Source: Chlorobiaceae bacterium (GTDB taxonomy: Bacteria > Bacteroidota > Ignavibacteria > UBA10030 > SZUA-254). From it: 64,000 nucleotides of DNA. Shown here one piece after another: positions 43,106 to 56,280 of this stretch. The stretch is from contig PNNN01000018.1 in NCBI GenBank assembly GCA_013824245.1, positions 1 through 64,000 of the forward strand, read 5' to 3'. Within the stretch, counting starts at the first letter, position 1, and each line of letters opens with the position of its first letter. Both the position numbers and the translations under genes were made by a program. Under the pieces are notes generated by a model that worked only from the letters and a program-made list of their open reading frames with translations, was not told the origin of the DNA and made no database searches.

Positions 43106-44251
43106 ATGTATCTAAGAAATATCAGAGTCCATAACTTCCGTAATCATACCGAATCAACTTTTGAATTCGGGCAATGGGCTAATATACTTGTAGGAGAAAA
43201 CGGTCAGGGAAAAACAAACATCCTCGAAGCCATTTCATACCTTTGCCTCACAAAAAGTTTTTATTCACACGGCGATAGTTATGTCATAAAAATCGGGAAC
43301 GATATTTTCGAAGTTGAAGGTGTTTTCAATACTGAACGCACAGGTGACCAGCGTGTTAGAGTTGCTTATTCCGATGGGCAGAAGGAAAAAATATTCACCA
43401 TCAACAAAAATCATATTGAACCTCTTTCTTCCGTGATTGGAAAATTTCCGGTCGTAATTTGTTCCCCTGAGCACGCACCGATTACCAATCAGGGTCCGAT
43501 TGAAAGAAGAAGATTTATTGATCTTGTAATATCTCAATCGAGCAATATCTATTTTCAGCATTTGATTGAATACCGGAAGATTTTGAGGAACAGGAATAAG
43601 GTTTTAGCAGAAGCAAAATTACAGAAAGCCGATCCGACAGAAATCTTAGAGCCATGGAACGATCAGCTAATCAATGCCGGTGCCTATCTTATGGTGCGGA
43701 GACAAAAATTTGTTGACGAATTCGAACGTTATATTAATTCATCGTACCATCAACTTGTGATTGACGGCGAGTTACCATCCATTGCCTACGAACCATCATT
43801 GCCGGTTGATAAATCTTTTAATCAGCAAGATGCCGCAAAAGTTTTTGCATCAGAACTAACCCGACGGAAGGAAAGAGAATTTCAAGTTGGAACAACTGTG
43901 GTTGGACCGCACAGAGATGAGCTTCTTTTCACAATTAACGGACTTGATTTACGTCGATATGCATCACAAGGACAGCATAAAACATTTTTAGTAGCGTTGA
44001 AAATTGCAGAATTTTTTTATCTGCGGGAACAATGCAATGAAACACCGATTCTGTTATTGGATGATATATTCAGCGAACTAGATACCGTACGTGCCGCTAA
44101 TCTATTGGAGCTTGTAAGCACCATAAGTCAAACGTTCATTACGTCAACTAACAGAGATCTTTTTGATAAAAATGTAGCAGATGCCGACAGTCGGAGAATG
44201 TTCACGATAAGCAACGGAGCGGTAATGGAAGAACAAAAAAATGTGGCATAG
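43106..44251 (+). CDS. recF: DNA replication and repair protein RecF
   Basis: 381 residues. Walker A is VGENGQGKTNILEAISYL, the RecF signature ASQGQHKTFLVALKIAE, and Walker B PILLLDDIFSELD. RecF acts with RecO/RecR to load RecA at gaps. It follows dnaN by 13 bp. Confidence 0.96.
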   Translation: MYLRNIRVHNFRNHTESTFEFGQWANILVGENGQGKTNILEAISYLCLTKSFYSHGDSYVIKIGNDIFEVEGVFNTERTGDQRVRVAYSDGQKEKIFTINKNHIEPLSSVIGKFPVVICSPEHAPITNQGPIERRRFIDLVISQSSNIYFQHLIEYRKILRNRNKVLAEAKLQKADPTEILEPWNDQLINAGAYLMVRRQKFVDEFERYINSSYHQLVIDGELPSIAYEPSLPVDKSFNQQDAAKVFASELTRRKEREFQVGTTVVGPHRDELLFTINGLDLRRYASQGQHKTFLVALKIAEFFYLREQCNETPILLLDDIFSELDTVRAANLLELVSTISQTFITSTNRDLFDKNVADADSRRMFTISNGAVMEEQKNVA

Positions 44252-44257
44252 ATAAAA

Positions 44258-44536
44258 ATGGCTCGGCATATTGGAACAGCAATTGAATCGGTACTAAAAC
44301 AACTTGGTATCGGAGAGCGGCTCCGGCAATACGAAATTTTAGAAGCATGGTCTTCTATTGTTGGAGAACAAATTTCGAAAGTTACGAAAGCAGAACATAT
44401 ACGCGAGGGAAAATTATTTGTGCATGTTACGCACGCTACATGGAGAAATGAATTGGTTTATCTTAAAAAAGATATCATAGATAAATTAAATAACGCAATG
44501 AATCAAAAAATTGTTAAAGATATTATTTTTCATTAA
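44258..44536 (+). CDS. DUF721/DciA-like protein
   Basis: 92 residues, IESVLKQLGIGERLRQYEIL then WSSIVGEQISKVTKAEHIRE and KLFVHVTHATWRNELVYLKK, which match the DUF721 domain. In many bacteria DciA proteins of this family load the replicative helicase in place of DnaC/DnaI. The position between recF and gyrB is conserved in related genomes. Short form without extra domains. Confidence 0.88.
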   Translation: MARHIGTAIESVLKQLGIGERLRQYEILEAWSSIVGEQISKVTKAEHIREGKLFVHVTHATWRNELVYLKKDIIDKLNNAMNQKIVKDIIFH

Positions 44537-46621
<2,085 letters not shown>

Positions 46622-46657
46622 AAAATTATCAGTAATATGAAATATAATGGAGTTTAA

Positions 46658-49156
46658 ATGGCTGGCGTAAATGAAAAAATAATTCCGGTTGATATAGAAG
46701 AAGAGATGAAAGGTTCGTACATCGATTACGCGATGAGCGTAATTGTATCGCGCGCACTTCCCGATGTTCGAGATGGCTTGAAGCCGGTGCATCGTCGGGT
46801 GCTTTTCGGTATGCACGAACTTGGACTTGCCAGCAACCGAGCGTATAAAAAAAGCGCCCGCATAGTTGGAGAGGTTTTGGGTAAATATCATCCGCATGGC
46901 GACAGCGCCGTGTACGATACAATGGTTCGCATGGCTCAAGATTTTTCACTCCGGTATCCGCTTGTGGATGGTCAGGGAAACTTTGGTTCGGTGGACGGCG
47001 ATTCACCCGCGGCAATGCGTTACACAGAAGTGCGGCTCTCACGTGCGGCTGAAGAGATGTTGCGCGATCTCGATAAAAATACGGTTGATTTAAGTCCAAA
47101 CTTTGACGACACTTTAAAAGAACCCAGAGTTCTTCCGGCGCAAATTCCCAATCTCTTAGTGAATGGAACATCCGGCATCGCGGTTGGTATGACCACGAAT
47201 ATTCCCCCGCATAATCTCACAGAGATTATCGATGGATGCGTTTCAGTAATCGATACCCCAACTCTTCCTGAAGAAAAATTATTGAAGATAATCAAAGCGC
47301 CCGATTTCCCAACAGGCGGAATCATTTATGGTTATGATCCTGTACGGGAAGCATATCGAACAGGCAGGGGTAAAATAATTGTCCGGGCAAAAGCCACAAT
47401 AGAAACAGGCCGCGCCGACAGGCAGGCGATAGTTGTTACAGAAATTCCTTATCAGGTGAATAAAGCATCGCTCATTGAAAAAATTGCCGACCTTGTGCAC
47501 GATAAAAAATTAGAAGATATTGCCGATATCAGAGACGAGTCGGATCGTGACGGACTTCGGGTGGTAATCGAATTGAAGCGAGACGCAAACGCGCCCGTTG
47601 TGCTCAACAATTTGTACAAGCATACACAGATGCAAACCACGTTCGGCGTAATTATGCTTGCACTGGTAGAGGGCAAACCCCAAATACTCACGCTTAGACA
47701 AACAATCGATCACTTCATAAAACACAGAAACGATGTTGTGGTTCGCCGCGCAAAGTTCGAGCTTGATGAAGCCGAACGCCGGGCGCACATTCTTGAAGGA
47801 TATATAATTGCTCTCGATAATATCGATGAAATTATTAAGCTGATAAAGAAATCAAAAGATGTACCTTCTGCGCAGGAAGGATTAATAAAACGTTTCAAGC
47901 TTTCAGAAATTCAGGCAAAAGCGATACTCGATATGCGCCTGCAAAGATTGACCGGCTTGGAGCGTAAAAAAGTCGAGGATGAATACAAAGAGACAATTAA
48001 ACTGATAGAGAAATTAAGATCAATTCTTTCGAGTAAGAAACTACAACTGCAAATCATCAAAGAAGAACTGCTTGAGATAAAGAAAAAATTTGGAGACGAA
48101 AGACGAACAGAAATAATTTATAAAGCCGAAGAATTCAGCATCGAAGATATGATTGCCGAAGAAGACGTGGTAATCACCATCAGTCATACCGGTTTCATCA
48201 AACGCCTTCCCGTTTCGGGATACAGGCGACAGGCGCGCGGCGGAAAAGGTGTTACCGGCGCGACAACGAAAGAAGACGATTTCATCGAGCATATGTTTAT
48301 CGCTTCAACGCACGACTATATCATGTTTTTCACAGACAGAGGAAGATGCTATTGGCTTAAGGTACACGAGATTCCCGAAGCCGGAAGAACAGCGCGCGGA
48401 AAATCAATTGTCAATTTGATTGAAAAGCAAAATGACGAAAACGTTGCATCGTATGTGCCGGTGAAAGGTTTCGATGAGGATCATTTTATAGCAATGATCA
48501 CCGAAAAGGGATTGGTTAAGAAAACGGCGCTTGTTGAATTCAGCAACGTGCGGCGTAACGGAATTGCCGCCATAACACTTCAAAAAGGTGACAGCGTTAT
48601 CGACGTGAAACTGACCGACGGTAAACAAGATATTGTAATTGGAACTTATAACGGCATGGCGATAAGATTTAACGAGCAGGAGGCGCGTGCTGTTGGAAGA
48701 ATTTCGATGGGTGTTCGCGGCATCAAGCTGAACAAAAACGATAAAGTGATAGGCAGTGTTGTGGTGAAGCGGCAAAGCACATCGATACTTGTGGTGGCAG
48801 AAAACGGATACGGAAAGCGGAGCGAGCTTGACGAATACCGCGTAAGCCACCGCGGTGGTAAAGGCGTTATCACAATCCGCGTAACCGAAAAAACCGGACG
48901 AATGGTTGCGATCAAAGAAGTTTTAGAGAACGACGACATAGTTGTTGTAACATCGCAGGGTGTTGTAATTCGCCAGCCGGCAGAAACAATTCGGGTTGCA
49001 GGAAGAAACACTCAGGGCGTTCGCCTTATCCGGCTTGATGAAGGAGATAAAATAGCAGACACCGCTGTTGCACCGGCAGAAGAAGAAAAAGAAGACGGTG
49101 TTTCTGAAGAAAAAACGGAAAAACAAACCGCGAAAGATAAAACAAAGAAAAAATAA
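46658..49156 (+). CDS. gyrA: DNA gyrase subunit A
   Basis: 832 residues. The winged-helix/tower breakage-reunion domain includes [18 protein letters not shown] and [20 protein letters not shown] with the catalytic Tyr in [11 protein letters not shown]. The C-terminal beta-pinwheel has the GyrA box [10 protein letters not shown] (Q-[RK]-R-G-G-[RK]-G) needed for DNA wrapping, distinguishing it from ParC. It ends in an acidic/lysine tail. It follows gyrB by 36 bp. Confidence 0.97.
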   Translation: MAGVNEKIIPVDIEEEMKGSYIDYAMSVIVSRALPDVRDGLKPVHRRVLFGMHELGLASNRAYKKSARIVGEVLGKYHPHGDSAVYDTMVRMAQDFSLRYPLVDGQGNFGSVDGDSPAAMRYTEVRLSRAAEEMLRDLDKNTVDLSPNFDDTLKEPRVLPAQIPNLLVNGTSGIAVGMTTNIPPHNLTEIIDGCVSVIDTPTLPEEKLLKIIKAPDFPTGGIIYGYDPVREAYRTGRGKIIVRAKATIETGRADRQAIVVTEIPYQVNKASLIEKIADLVHDKKLEDIADIRDESDRDGLRVVIELKRDANAPVVLNNLYKHTQMQTTFGVIMLALVEGKPQILTLRQTIDHFIKHRNDVVVRRAKFELDEAERRAHILEGYIIALDNIDEIIKLIKKSKDVPSAQEGLIKRFKLSEIQAKAILDMRLQRLTGLERKKVEDEYKETIKLIEKLRSILSSKKLQLQIIKEELLEIKKKFGDERRTEIIYKAEEFSIEDMIAEEDVVITISHTGFIKRLPVSGYRRQARGGKGVTGATTKEDDFIEHMFIASTHDYIMFFTDRGRCYWLKVHEIPEAGRTARGKSIVNLIEKQNDENVASYVPVKGFDEDHFIAMITEKGLVKKTALVEFSNVRRNGIAAITLQKGDSVIDVKLTDGKQDIVIGTYNGMAIRFNEQEARAVGRISMGVRGIKLNKNDKVIGSVVVKRQSTSILVVAENGYGKRSELDEYRVSHRGGKGVITIRVTEKTGRMVAIKEVLENDDIVVVTSQGVVIRQPAETIRVAGRNTQGVRLIRLDEGDKIADTAVAPAEEEKEDGVSEEKTEKQTAKDKTKKK

Positions 49157-49168
49157 TTTATCAAAGTA

Positions 49169-49215
49169 AACCTCCAGTATCTTCTAAAGTTAATCATAGT
49201 CAGATACCGGAGGTT
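49169..49215 (+). terminator. Long hairpin after gyrA
   Basis: AACCTCC-A-GTATCT pairs with AGATAC-C-GGAGGTT (13 bp with one mismatch, 19-nt loop), 12 bp after the gyrA stop. There is no T-run, so Rho-independent function is uncertain. Confidence 0.5.
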
Positions 49216-49223
49216 GGACGAGT

Positions 49224-49273
49224 AAAATGTCCGACATTTGACTTAGCCGATCTGAAGAAAATGTCGGACATTT
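49224..49273. repeat. Inverted pair of self-palindromic 15-mers
   Basis: AAATGTCCGACATTT (49225-49239) and AAATGTCGGACATTT (49259-49273) are exact reverse complements, and each is itself palindromic around one central base. They can form two small hairpins or one large one between the convergent gyrA and T9SS genes. It could be a bidirectional terminator or a protein-binding site. Confidence 0.6.
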
Positions 49274-49281
49274 GCACCAGA

Positions 49282-52200
49282 TTACTTCGCTAACACAATC
49301 TTCTTAACGTCAGAGTAAACACTTGCGTTCATGCGGACAAAATAGATTCCGCTTGAAAAATTTGAACCGTCGAAAGTTACAGATTTATATCCGGCAGTTT
49401 CAAATCCATCAACCAACGTTGCAACCTCTTCGCCAAGTATGTTGTATACTTTGATCGTTACTAAATTGTCCATTGGCAATTGATAATTGACATTTGTTGA
49501 TGGGTTAAAAGGATTAGGATAATTTTGCTGAAGCGCGAATGCAGTTGGAATTTCTCTCTTGCCCGTTACAATAATGCGCAACGATTTTCCATCGCCATTC
49601 GAGATTAAAATCCTTCCACCGGTTAGAGGATAACGTTTTAAAACTTTTCCATTTTCGGTTTGCTCTATCGCAAACCCGGCATTTATTGAAGAGCTTGACT
49701 TAATAGTTACCGATAATGGATAAACCGGTGATTGCATTTGAATCGGGAATGAAATTTCTTCTTTGATATTCTTTGGGTAAATTTCACGATATCTCTGACT
49801 TGAAAATCTCACATCGAACAATTCGCCCGGCGGAAGAGGAGGCAACTCAAAACGTGACGCATCTATGCCGCCTTCCGGCTGTTCCATTAATTCCAAAGAT
49901 TGCTGCTTCCCCAAACTGTTTGCGATTGTTATTACACACGTGGGTTCTATTGATTGATTTTGGCGACGTGGAATATTTGTTGAGCCAAGCGTGATGCTGC
50001 CCGCACTGCTGGTTTTAACCCAATAACCTTTACCGGGCTGAAGCGTTGCCACTTCGCTGTAACGGCTTCCGTTAAATTCAAAAACTCCGCTTGTAATAAT
50101 ACCACCGGTTGGTGCAGAAGATTCGTGATCAACCGAACCAATGATATTCCATCCCGAATTCAATTCTACTACTGTCGATGCAAGATTTAATCCTGCCACA
50201 ACCTGATCTTTTGCGATAGACGATTTTATCCAATATCCTTTACCGATGATCAGAGAATCGCCCGCCAGTTGATATATTGATGAAAATGAAAATAGAGTTC
50301 CGTGTATCGCAGTGGGATAGATCGATTGCACTGATTGATTCAATCGTGTAACCGGAAGCGAGACGAGATTCCACCCCTCTGTTAGAGTTACAGTTTTTTC
50401 AAGTACATCTGTGATGATTTGGAAACTGCTATCCTCGCCGGGCCAATTATTAGTTGGTAAAAGTGAGGAGGTAATATCGCCCGAAAGTCCCCAATTCATC
50501 ACCGCTAAGTCAAAATATCTATAATCGCCACCTATGTGGTCTTTTAAACCCATATAGGCGCCGGTGGCATTCGGATCAAGCGCGCCATCAATTTTTGGTC
50601 CGTAGCATAACTCAATTATGTTTGTTGTTTCGTGTAACTTAATTTGAAAATTAAGCATAAGCGATGTACCAACATAATAAGCTTCAATATTTTTCCACTG
50701 AATAATGAATGTTCTGTTCGGCACTGAACCAACCGTTTTTATTCCGATTTGATCGGCAGTGTTTACAATCATATCTGCCCACCATGGACCTAACGCTTTT
50801 GTTGGTCGCTGGTTTGAACCGAGTGTTGGCGTGAAATATCCACCGAGCTGAGAAACAGAAGAAAGTCCACGTTCGCTGCCGTTGCTGCCCGTTCCAAGCT
50901 CTGCCCAGCCGTTTGTGCTTACCTGAATAGAATCGTAAAGATATTTATCGTATTTGAATTGGAATGGAATTGCAAAACTTGCCTGAGCATCGTCGCCGAT
51001 TGGTCCGGTGATTTCCGGAATAATTTCCTGATAGGGGGAGAACACTTTAGTTACCGACCAATATGGAATTGTTGGAGCGGCGACCACCTCAAACGAACTG
51101 CGCAAAGTATCGTTCGATAAATTATTATCGCTTGACAGCACTATTGCCTCGCTTGTATATGTGCCAAGGATTGCAGGTTCATAACTTCCATCGAATGTTA
51201 TCGAACGTTGTTCGGCAAGTCCTAAACCGGCAATGCGTTTTGTTGATGAGAACAGCTCTGTTGATCCGAGAAGAATTCTATATTTTATATTAAACGAATC
51301 CATTTGTGCCTGAGTACTTAAATTCTTTACCGACACAAGAAAAGATGAAAGTGATGTACCAAAGAAGTATTGTCCATTTTCTTTAGGGTAATTTATCGAT
51401 GCGATTTTATAATCGAAGTAATCGATCGGAATATCGAACAACATTTTCCGTTCCCACACACCATTCCCATGTGTAGCAACACGAAGCGCACGGTTCGATG
51501 GAGAAACTGTCAGATCGGCAACAATAACAGCATCAGGTAAACCCGTGTTGAATGTTGACCACGTATCACCGGCGTCTGTAGAAACATATACACCCAGATC
51601 GTTTCCTACATAAACAACATTCGAGCGAAACGGATCTACAACAGCTGCGGTTGTAGGTACATCGGGAAGTGTTCCCGTAACATCTGTCCAGCTTGTTCCG
51701 GTGTTTGTAGTTTTATACACATGTCCCGATCCAAAACCGCCCATTGTTACATATGCAATGCTCGAATTTTGTGGATCAACAGTCATATCTATCGGATAAC
51801 GATCGGGGATAATGCCTGTAACATTCGTCCATGTTGTACCGCCGTTTGTAGTCCGGAAGATATGTGCCGGTACCGCAATAGGTGCCGTTCCTGCATATGC
51901 CGTATCCGGGTTTGTTGCCGAAACAGCCAAAGATAAAACCGGATTACCATCGAGATTGTTTCCGCTGTTAGTTGCAGACCAGGAGCCGGCACCGGTTGTA
52001 GACTTGAAAATCTTTTTCGTACCAAAATATAAAACCGATGTTTGTGCAGGACATATTACAACAGGTGAATTCCAAGCCGCAGTTCCTTCGCTGCCCGCAC
52101 TGAAACCACCGGCATATGAAAATGTTGCACCCCGATCGTTTGATTTGTATATAGAACCACCATATCGGGTAACCGCATACATTATGTTATCATCACCCGG

Positions 52201-53664
52201 TGTAATTGCTGTCCACCCCGATTCATCTCTTGCGCTTGCATGATCCCAGGTTGTGGAGCCGAGATAACGATAACCGGGAATATGATCTTGAGATTGCGAA
52301 AGAGCGATAAGCGAATCGGTAGTTGAGCAGGAAAATCCGTTATAAATTTGCCCAGTTTGCATTCCAAAACCGATATTGGTATAAGAGCTTCCGAAATTTG
52401 TTGAGCGATATATACCATCATCGTTTGCGGCGTAAAAAATGTTCGGGTTCGTTGGATCGATTGCATATCCGTGATTGTCGGAATAACCGCTTGAAACAGT
52501 TGTTGTTGTGATTCCACTGTTTGTAGATTTTGATCTACCTACACCATTGAGAACGATGATGCTTGAGTCTTCCGGATGAACCGCAACATAATGTGAGTAC
52601 CACCCCTGAACGCCATACATAGAACCAGTCGGAAAGGATTTCATCAAACTCCAATTCTGTCCAAAATTAGTCGAGCGATACAATCCTGCGACTCCGCTTG
52701 TGCTGTCTGCCGCACTCGCATACACTATATCGGAATTTTTTTGGTAAACCGCGAGAAGAGTTTTTCCTGTGTAACTTTGAATCGGCGATGTTATCCAGTT
52801 GTCTCCGCCATCGATGGTATATACTACTGTGCTATTTGTAAAATTTCCGAACGCAGCCATAATCTTATTGGTATCGGAAAAATGAATCACAATGTCTGTG
52901 ACCATTTGAGCACCTAAAGCAAGACTCCAAGATTCACCGCCGTCAACCGTTTTATAGGCACCCTCAGTTGTCGCTGCCCAAACGGTTTTCGGATTCATCG
53001 GATTCATTTTAAGCATCTGAACTCCCCGCCGCTGGTTGTAAGACCAATCAAGCGTTTTCGTCCACGTTAATCCGCCATCGGTTGTTTTCAAAATACCGAT
53101 ACCGTAACTGCCGCGAGTAGTACGTTGGACTAAGCCCCCAACCGAATTATTCTTACGATACACTTCTCCGGTGCCGATATATATGATGTTGGTGTCCACA
53201 GGATCAATGACAATAGAACTGACACCGAGCGCGGGGTAACCTAAGCGTACCTGTTCCCAGTCGGCGCCAAGCCCGGAGGTTTTTGATTTCCACAATCCAC
53301 CGCTCGCCGTACCGACAAAAATCACACTTGGATTTTTTGGATTAACTGCAACACATTTTGTGCGTCCCTGCAAATTAAGCGGACCAATCGGATCCCAGAT
53401 ACTGCCCGCGCTGAGAATATTCGACACCTCGCGTAATTTAGTTTTAGAAGATTTGAAAGCCGTATAGAATTTACTCGTCGGAATATCTGAGTCCGGATAT
53501 GAGCGTGCCTGTGTCCAGAAGTCTAAAGCTTCCATCGCTCCCGATCGTTCTGATTTCACCACTTTTATTAATATTGAATCTTTGTCGCTGGATAAATATA
53601 CAATTGTTAATAACGATGTTGCGAAAAATATACAACTCAGTAATGCAGTAAACATGCGGCGCAT
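49282..53664 (-). CDS. Very large T9SS-exported BNR/Asp-box repeat protein
   Basis: 1460 residues. N-terminal signal-like segment (4-26), then a sortilin/BNR-type beta-propeller region (about 90-740) with many Asp-box-like repeats such as GLWKSKTSGLGADWEQV, ILKTTDGGLTWTKTL, YRSTNFGSSYTNIG and FRTTNGGTTWTNVTG. A middle region follows with GWNLVSLPVTRLN and GKGYWIKSS repeats, and a T9SS type A sorting domain ends it (QQNYPNPFNPSTNVNYQLP ... YNILGEEVATLV ... SGIYFVRM). It is predicted to be on the cell surface. BNR propellers bind or cleave glycans in some proteins, but no catalytic residues can be assigned here. Confidence 0.88.
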   Translation of the reverse strand: MRRMFTALLSCIFFATSLLTIVYLSSDKDSILIKVVKSERSGAMEALDFWTQARSYPDSDIPTSKFYTAFKSSKTKLREVSNILSAGSIWDPIGPLNLQGRTKCVAVNPKNPSVIFVGTASGGLWKSKTSGLGADWEQVRLGYPALGVSSIVIDPVDTNIIYIGTGEVYRKNNSVGGLVQRTTRGSYGIGILKTTDGGLTWTKTLDWSYNQRRGVQMLKMNPMNPKTVWAATTEGAYKTVDGGESWSLALGAQMVTDIVIHFSDTNKIMAAFGNFTNSTVVYTIDGGDNWITSPIQSYTGKTLLAVYQKNSDIVYASAADSTSGVAGLYRSTNFGQNWSLMKSFPTGSMYGVQGWYSHYVAVHPEDSSIIVLNGVGRSKSTNSGITTTTVSSGYSDNHGYAIDPTNPNIFYAANDDGIYRSTNFGSSYTNIGFGMQTGQIYNGFSCSTTDSLIALSQSQDHIPGYRYLGSTTWDHASARDESGWTAITPGDDNIMYAVTRYGGSIYKSNDRGATFSYAGGFSAGSEGTAAWNSPVVICPAQTSVLYFGTKKIFKSTTGAGSWSATNSGNNLDGNPVLSLAVSATNPDTAYAGTAPIAVPAHIFRTTNGGTTWTNVTGIIPDRYPIDMTVDPQNSSIAYVTMGGFGSGHVYKTTNTGTSWTDVTGTLPDVPTTAAVVDPFRSNVVYVGNDLGVYVSTDAGDTWSTFNTGLPDAVIVADLTVSPSNRALRVATHGNGVWERKMLFDIPIDYFDYKIASINYPKENGQYFFGTSLSSFLVSVKNLSTQAQMDSFNIKYRILLGSTELFSSTKRIAGLGLAEQRSITFDGSYEPAILGTYTSEAIVLSSDNNLSNDTLRSSFEVVAAPTIPYWSVTKVFSPYQEIIPEITGPIGDDAQASFAIPFQFKYDKYLYDSIQVSTNGWAELGTGSNGSERGLSSVSQLGGYFTPTLGSNQRPTKALGPWWADMIVNTADQIGIKTVGSVPNRTFIIQWKNIEAYYVGTSLMLNFQIKLHETTNIIELCYGPKIDGALDPNATGAYMGLKDHIGGDYRYFDLAVMNWGLSGDITSSLLPTNNWPGEDSSFQIITDVLEKTVTLTEGWNLVSLPVTRLNQSVQSIYPTAIHGTLFSFSSIYQLAGDSLIIGKGYWIKSSIAKDQVVAGLNLASTVVELNSGWNIIGSVDHESSAPTGGIITSGVFEFNGSRYSEVATLQPGKGYWVKTSSAGSITLGSTNIPRRQNQSIEPTCVITIANSLGKQQSLELMEQPEGGIDASRFELPPLPPGELFDVRFSSQRYREIYPKNIKEEISFPIQMQSPVYPLSVTIKSSSSINAGFAIEQTENGKVLKRYPLTGGRILISNGDGKSLRIIVTGKREIPTAFALQQNYPNPFNPSTNVNYQLPMDNLVTIKVYNILGEEVATLVDGFETAGYKSVTFDGSNFSSGIYFVRMNASVYSDVKKIVLAK

Positions 53665-53838
53665 AAAAGTACCTCGTAAGTTTTTGGAATTATGTATCCG
53701 TGGAAATAAAGTCTAAATCAAATTACTCTTTATATGGTAAAATGTCAAGAGAATTTTCGCAATGAATTTTCTGAATTTGCCATTTACTCAAAACGTTCTT
53801 ATTTTGAGAAGAAATCTTTGAACATTTAAAAATATACT

Positions 53839-56268
53839 ATGCCGAAAACCACATCTTTAAAAGAAATTCCACCATCTCAGTTGCGCTGGGTGTGCGACCC
53901 GAAGACACTCAAAGTGAAAACCACGGAGGATGTTAAGGCAACAAAAGAAATAATAGGGCAAGACCGCGCCCTAAGGGCATTGCGAATGGGTTTGGAGATG
54001 AAACATGCCGGGTACAATGTTTTTGTGACGGGATTCTCGGGCACCGGAAGAATGACTACGATTAAACGGCTGTTGTCGGAGTTTCAACACGGCAAAACAA
54101 CTTTGCGCGATCATTGTTATCTGCATAACTTTTTGAACAGCGATCAGCCAATCCTCGTTACTCTGCCCGCAGGTCAGGGATCGAAACTTCAGGAAGAGAT
54201 GGAAAATCTTGTTCAAGAATTTCTAAAAAATATTCCGGCAGTGTTCGAGAGCAAACGTTTTAAAGAGGAACGGAAACGATCGATGGAGTTTTTTCAGGAA
54301 CGCCAGCGCAGTGTTCTCAAAGATTTCGAACAAAAAGTCCGCGAGCGGGGGTTCGAGGTTATTCAGGTGCAGGTTGGTCCCATCATGCGCCCCGATATTG
54401 CCCCACTGCACGATGGGCAGCCGATTACCTTCGATCAATTAGATCTATTGGTGAAAGATGGAAAAATTACCAAGCATCAGGTTGAGAAAATGATGCTGGA
54501 CCGCGCCCAGTTAGAAGGACAAATGGAATTGATGCTTCGGGAGCTTCGGAACATAGAAAAGAAAGCAAAAGAATCTGTGGAAAGTCTCTCTGAACGCTTT
54601 ATTCTTCCGTTAGTCAAAGAAAGCGTGGATGATCTCAGAAGAAAGTACAGTAACAAAAAATTACACGAGTATTTAGATCAGGTTCAAGAAAGCGTGATGG
54701 CAGACCTCAGCCGGTTTCGCGTTACAGACGAGCAGTCGCCTCAAATCCCCGGGATACAATCTCAGGAAAAAGAAGAAGATTTATTTATTGAATATCAGGT
54801 TAATGTTGTAGTTGATAACTCACGCACGAAAGGGGTTCCAATTGTAATTGAAACAAATCCGAAATTCAAAAATATTTTCGGAACCATCGAAAGGGAAATT
54901 GACCGCAACGGTATTTGGCGTACCGATTTTACGTTAATAAAATCCGGCTCTCTTTTGAAAGCCGACGGCGGATTTTTGGTGATCAATGCGTTAGACGCAC
55001 TTGTTGAACCGGGTGTATGGCAAACACTGAAGCGCACTTTAAGAAACGGTTTGCTCGATATTCAGCCGGTTGAAAGCGGAATTTTTGGAACGAGTTCTGC
55101 GTTCAAACCCGAGCCAATCGAAATCAACGTGAAAGTTGTTATGCTTGGCGATGCCTATATCTATTTCCTCCTGTACGAGCAGGACGATGATTTCAAAAAA
55201 ATATTTAAAGTCCGCGCCGACTTCGATACAGAAATGCCAAAAGTAAATTATTCAATCAACAAATATCTTCATTTTATTGCAATGATATGCGAAGATGAAA
55301 AACTTCTTCCATTCAACAGCAATGGCATTGCCGCGGTGATAGAGCATGGCGTGCGGTTGGCGGGCAGGCAAAATAAACTTTCAACACGTTTTAATGTGAT
55401 TGCAGATGTTGTTAGAGAAGCCAATTATTGGGCCGGAAAAGCTGAAAGCTCAATTGTTACGGCAAACCATGTTCAAAAAGCGATAGATGAACATATCGAA
55501 CGCATCAAGCTGATCGAAGAAAAATCGAAAGAATTGATCCACGAAGGAACAATACTGATTGATACAACCGGCTCTGTTGTTGGACAGGTTAACGGTCTTT
55601 CGGTTTTAGATATGCATGAATATATATTCGGTATGCCGAGCAGGATTACCGCAAAAACTTCTATCGGGCGGCGCGGTATTATCAACATCGAACGCGAAGC
55701 GGCAATGAGCGGACCAATTCATAATAAAGGCGTGCTGATTATCAGCGGATATTTGCACGGCAAGTACGCTCACAATAAACCGCTCACCATGAATGCAAGT
55801 ATAACATTCGAACAAAATTACGGAGGCATCGATGGCGACAGCGCCTCATCAACTGAAATCTACGCCATACTTTCAAGTCTTGCCAATATTCCTCTAAGGC
55901 AAGAAATCAGTGTTACCGGTTCGGTAAATCAAAACGGCGAGATACAACCGATAGGCGGTGTAAATCAAAAGATAGAAGGATTTTTCGATATCTGTAATAA
56001 ACGCGGCTTAACAGGAACACAAGGCGTGATGATTCCGCATCAGAATAAAAAAGATCTCATGCTTCGGCACGATGTTATTGAAGCGGTTGAGAAAAATTTG
56101 TTTCATATCTACGCCATTAAATCAATTGATGAAGGCATAGAACTCCTCACAGGCGCTAAAGCAGGTAAACGTTTAAAAGACGGATTGTTTGAGAAAGGTA
56201 CAATTCATTATCTCGTCGATCAAACGCTTATCTCTTATGCGCATCACTTTAAAGAACTCTTAGCATAA
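53839..56268 (+). CDS. Lon-family ATP-dependent protease (LonB/LonC-like, AAA_32 type)
   Basis: 809 residues. An N-terminal AAA module has GFSGTGRMTT in the Walker A position, with Arg where Lys is usual; this variant is common in the non-classical Lon-like group. A long coiled-coil insertion (about residues 130-300, rich in Glu/Arg/Lys) follows. The C-terminal Lon protease domain carries the catalytic Ser in YGGIDGDSASSTEIYAILSS and the Lys in QPIGGVNQKIEGFF. It probably degrades misfolded or specific substrates in the cytoplasm. The classical Lon N-domain is absent. Confidence 0.9.
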   Translation: MPKTTSLKEIPPSQLRWVCDPKTLKVKTTEDVKATKEIIGQDRALRALRMGLEMKHAGYNVFVTGFSGTGRMTTIKRLLSEFQHGKTTLRDHCYLHNFLNSDQPILVTLPAGQGSKLQEEMENLVQEFLKNIPAVFESKRFKEERKRSMEFFQERQRSVLKDFEQKVRERGFEVIQVQVGPIMRPDIAPLHDGQPITFDQLDLLVKDGKITKHQVEKMMLDRAQLEGQMELMLRELRNIEKKAKESVESLSERFILPLVKESVDDLRRKYSNKKLHEYLDQVQESVMADLSRFRVTDEQSPQIPGIQSQEKEEDLFIEYQVNVVVDNSRTKGVPIVIETNPKFKNIFGTIEREIDRNGIWRTDFTLIKSGSLLKADGGFLVINALDALVEPGVWQTLKRTLRNGLLDIQPVESGIFGTSSAFKPEPIEINVKVVMLGDAYIYFLLYEQDDDFKKIFKVRADFDTEMPKVNYSINKYLHFIAMICEDEKLLPFNSNGIAAVIEHGVRLAGRQNKLSTRFNVIADVVREANYWAGKAESSIVTANHVQKAIDEHIERIKLIEEKSKELIHEGTILIDTTGSVVGQVNGLSVLDMHEYIFGMPSRITAKTSIGRRGIINIEREAAMSGPIHNKGVLIISGYLHGKYAHNKPLTMNASITFEQNYGGIDGDSASSTEIYAILSSLANIPLRQEISVTGSVNQNGEIQPIGGVNQKIEGFFDICNKRGLTGTQGVMIPHQNKKDLMLRHDVIEAVEKNLFHIYAIKSIDEGIELLTGAKAGKRLKDGLFEKGTIHYLVDQTLISYAHHFKELLA

Positions 56269-56280
56269 CAGAAAGTTATC

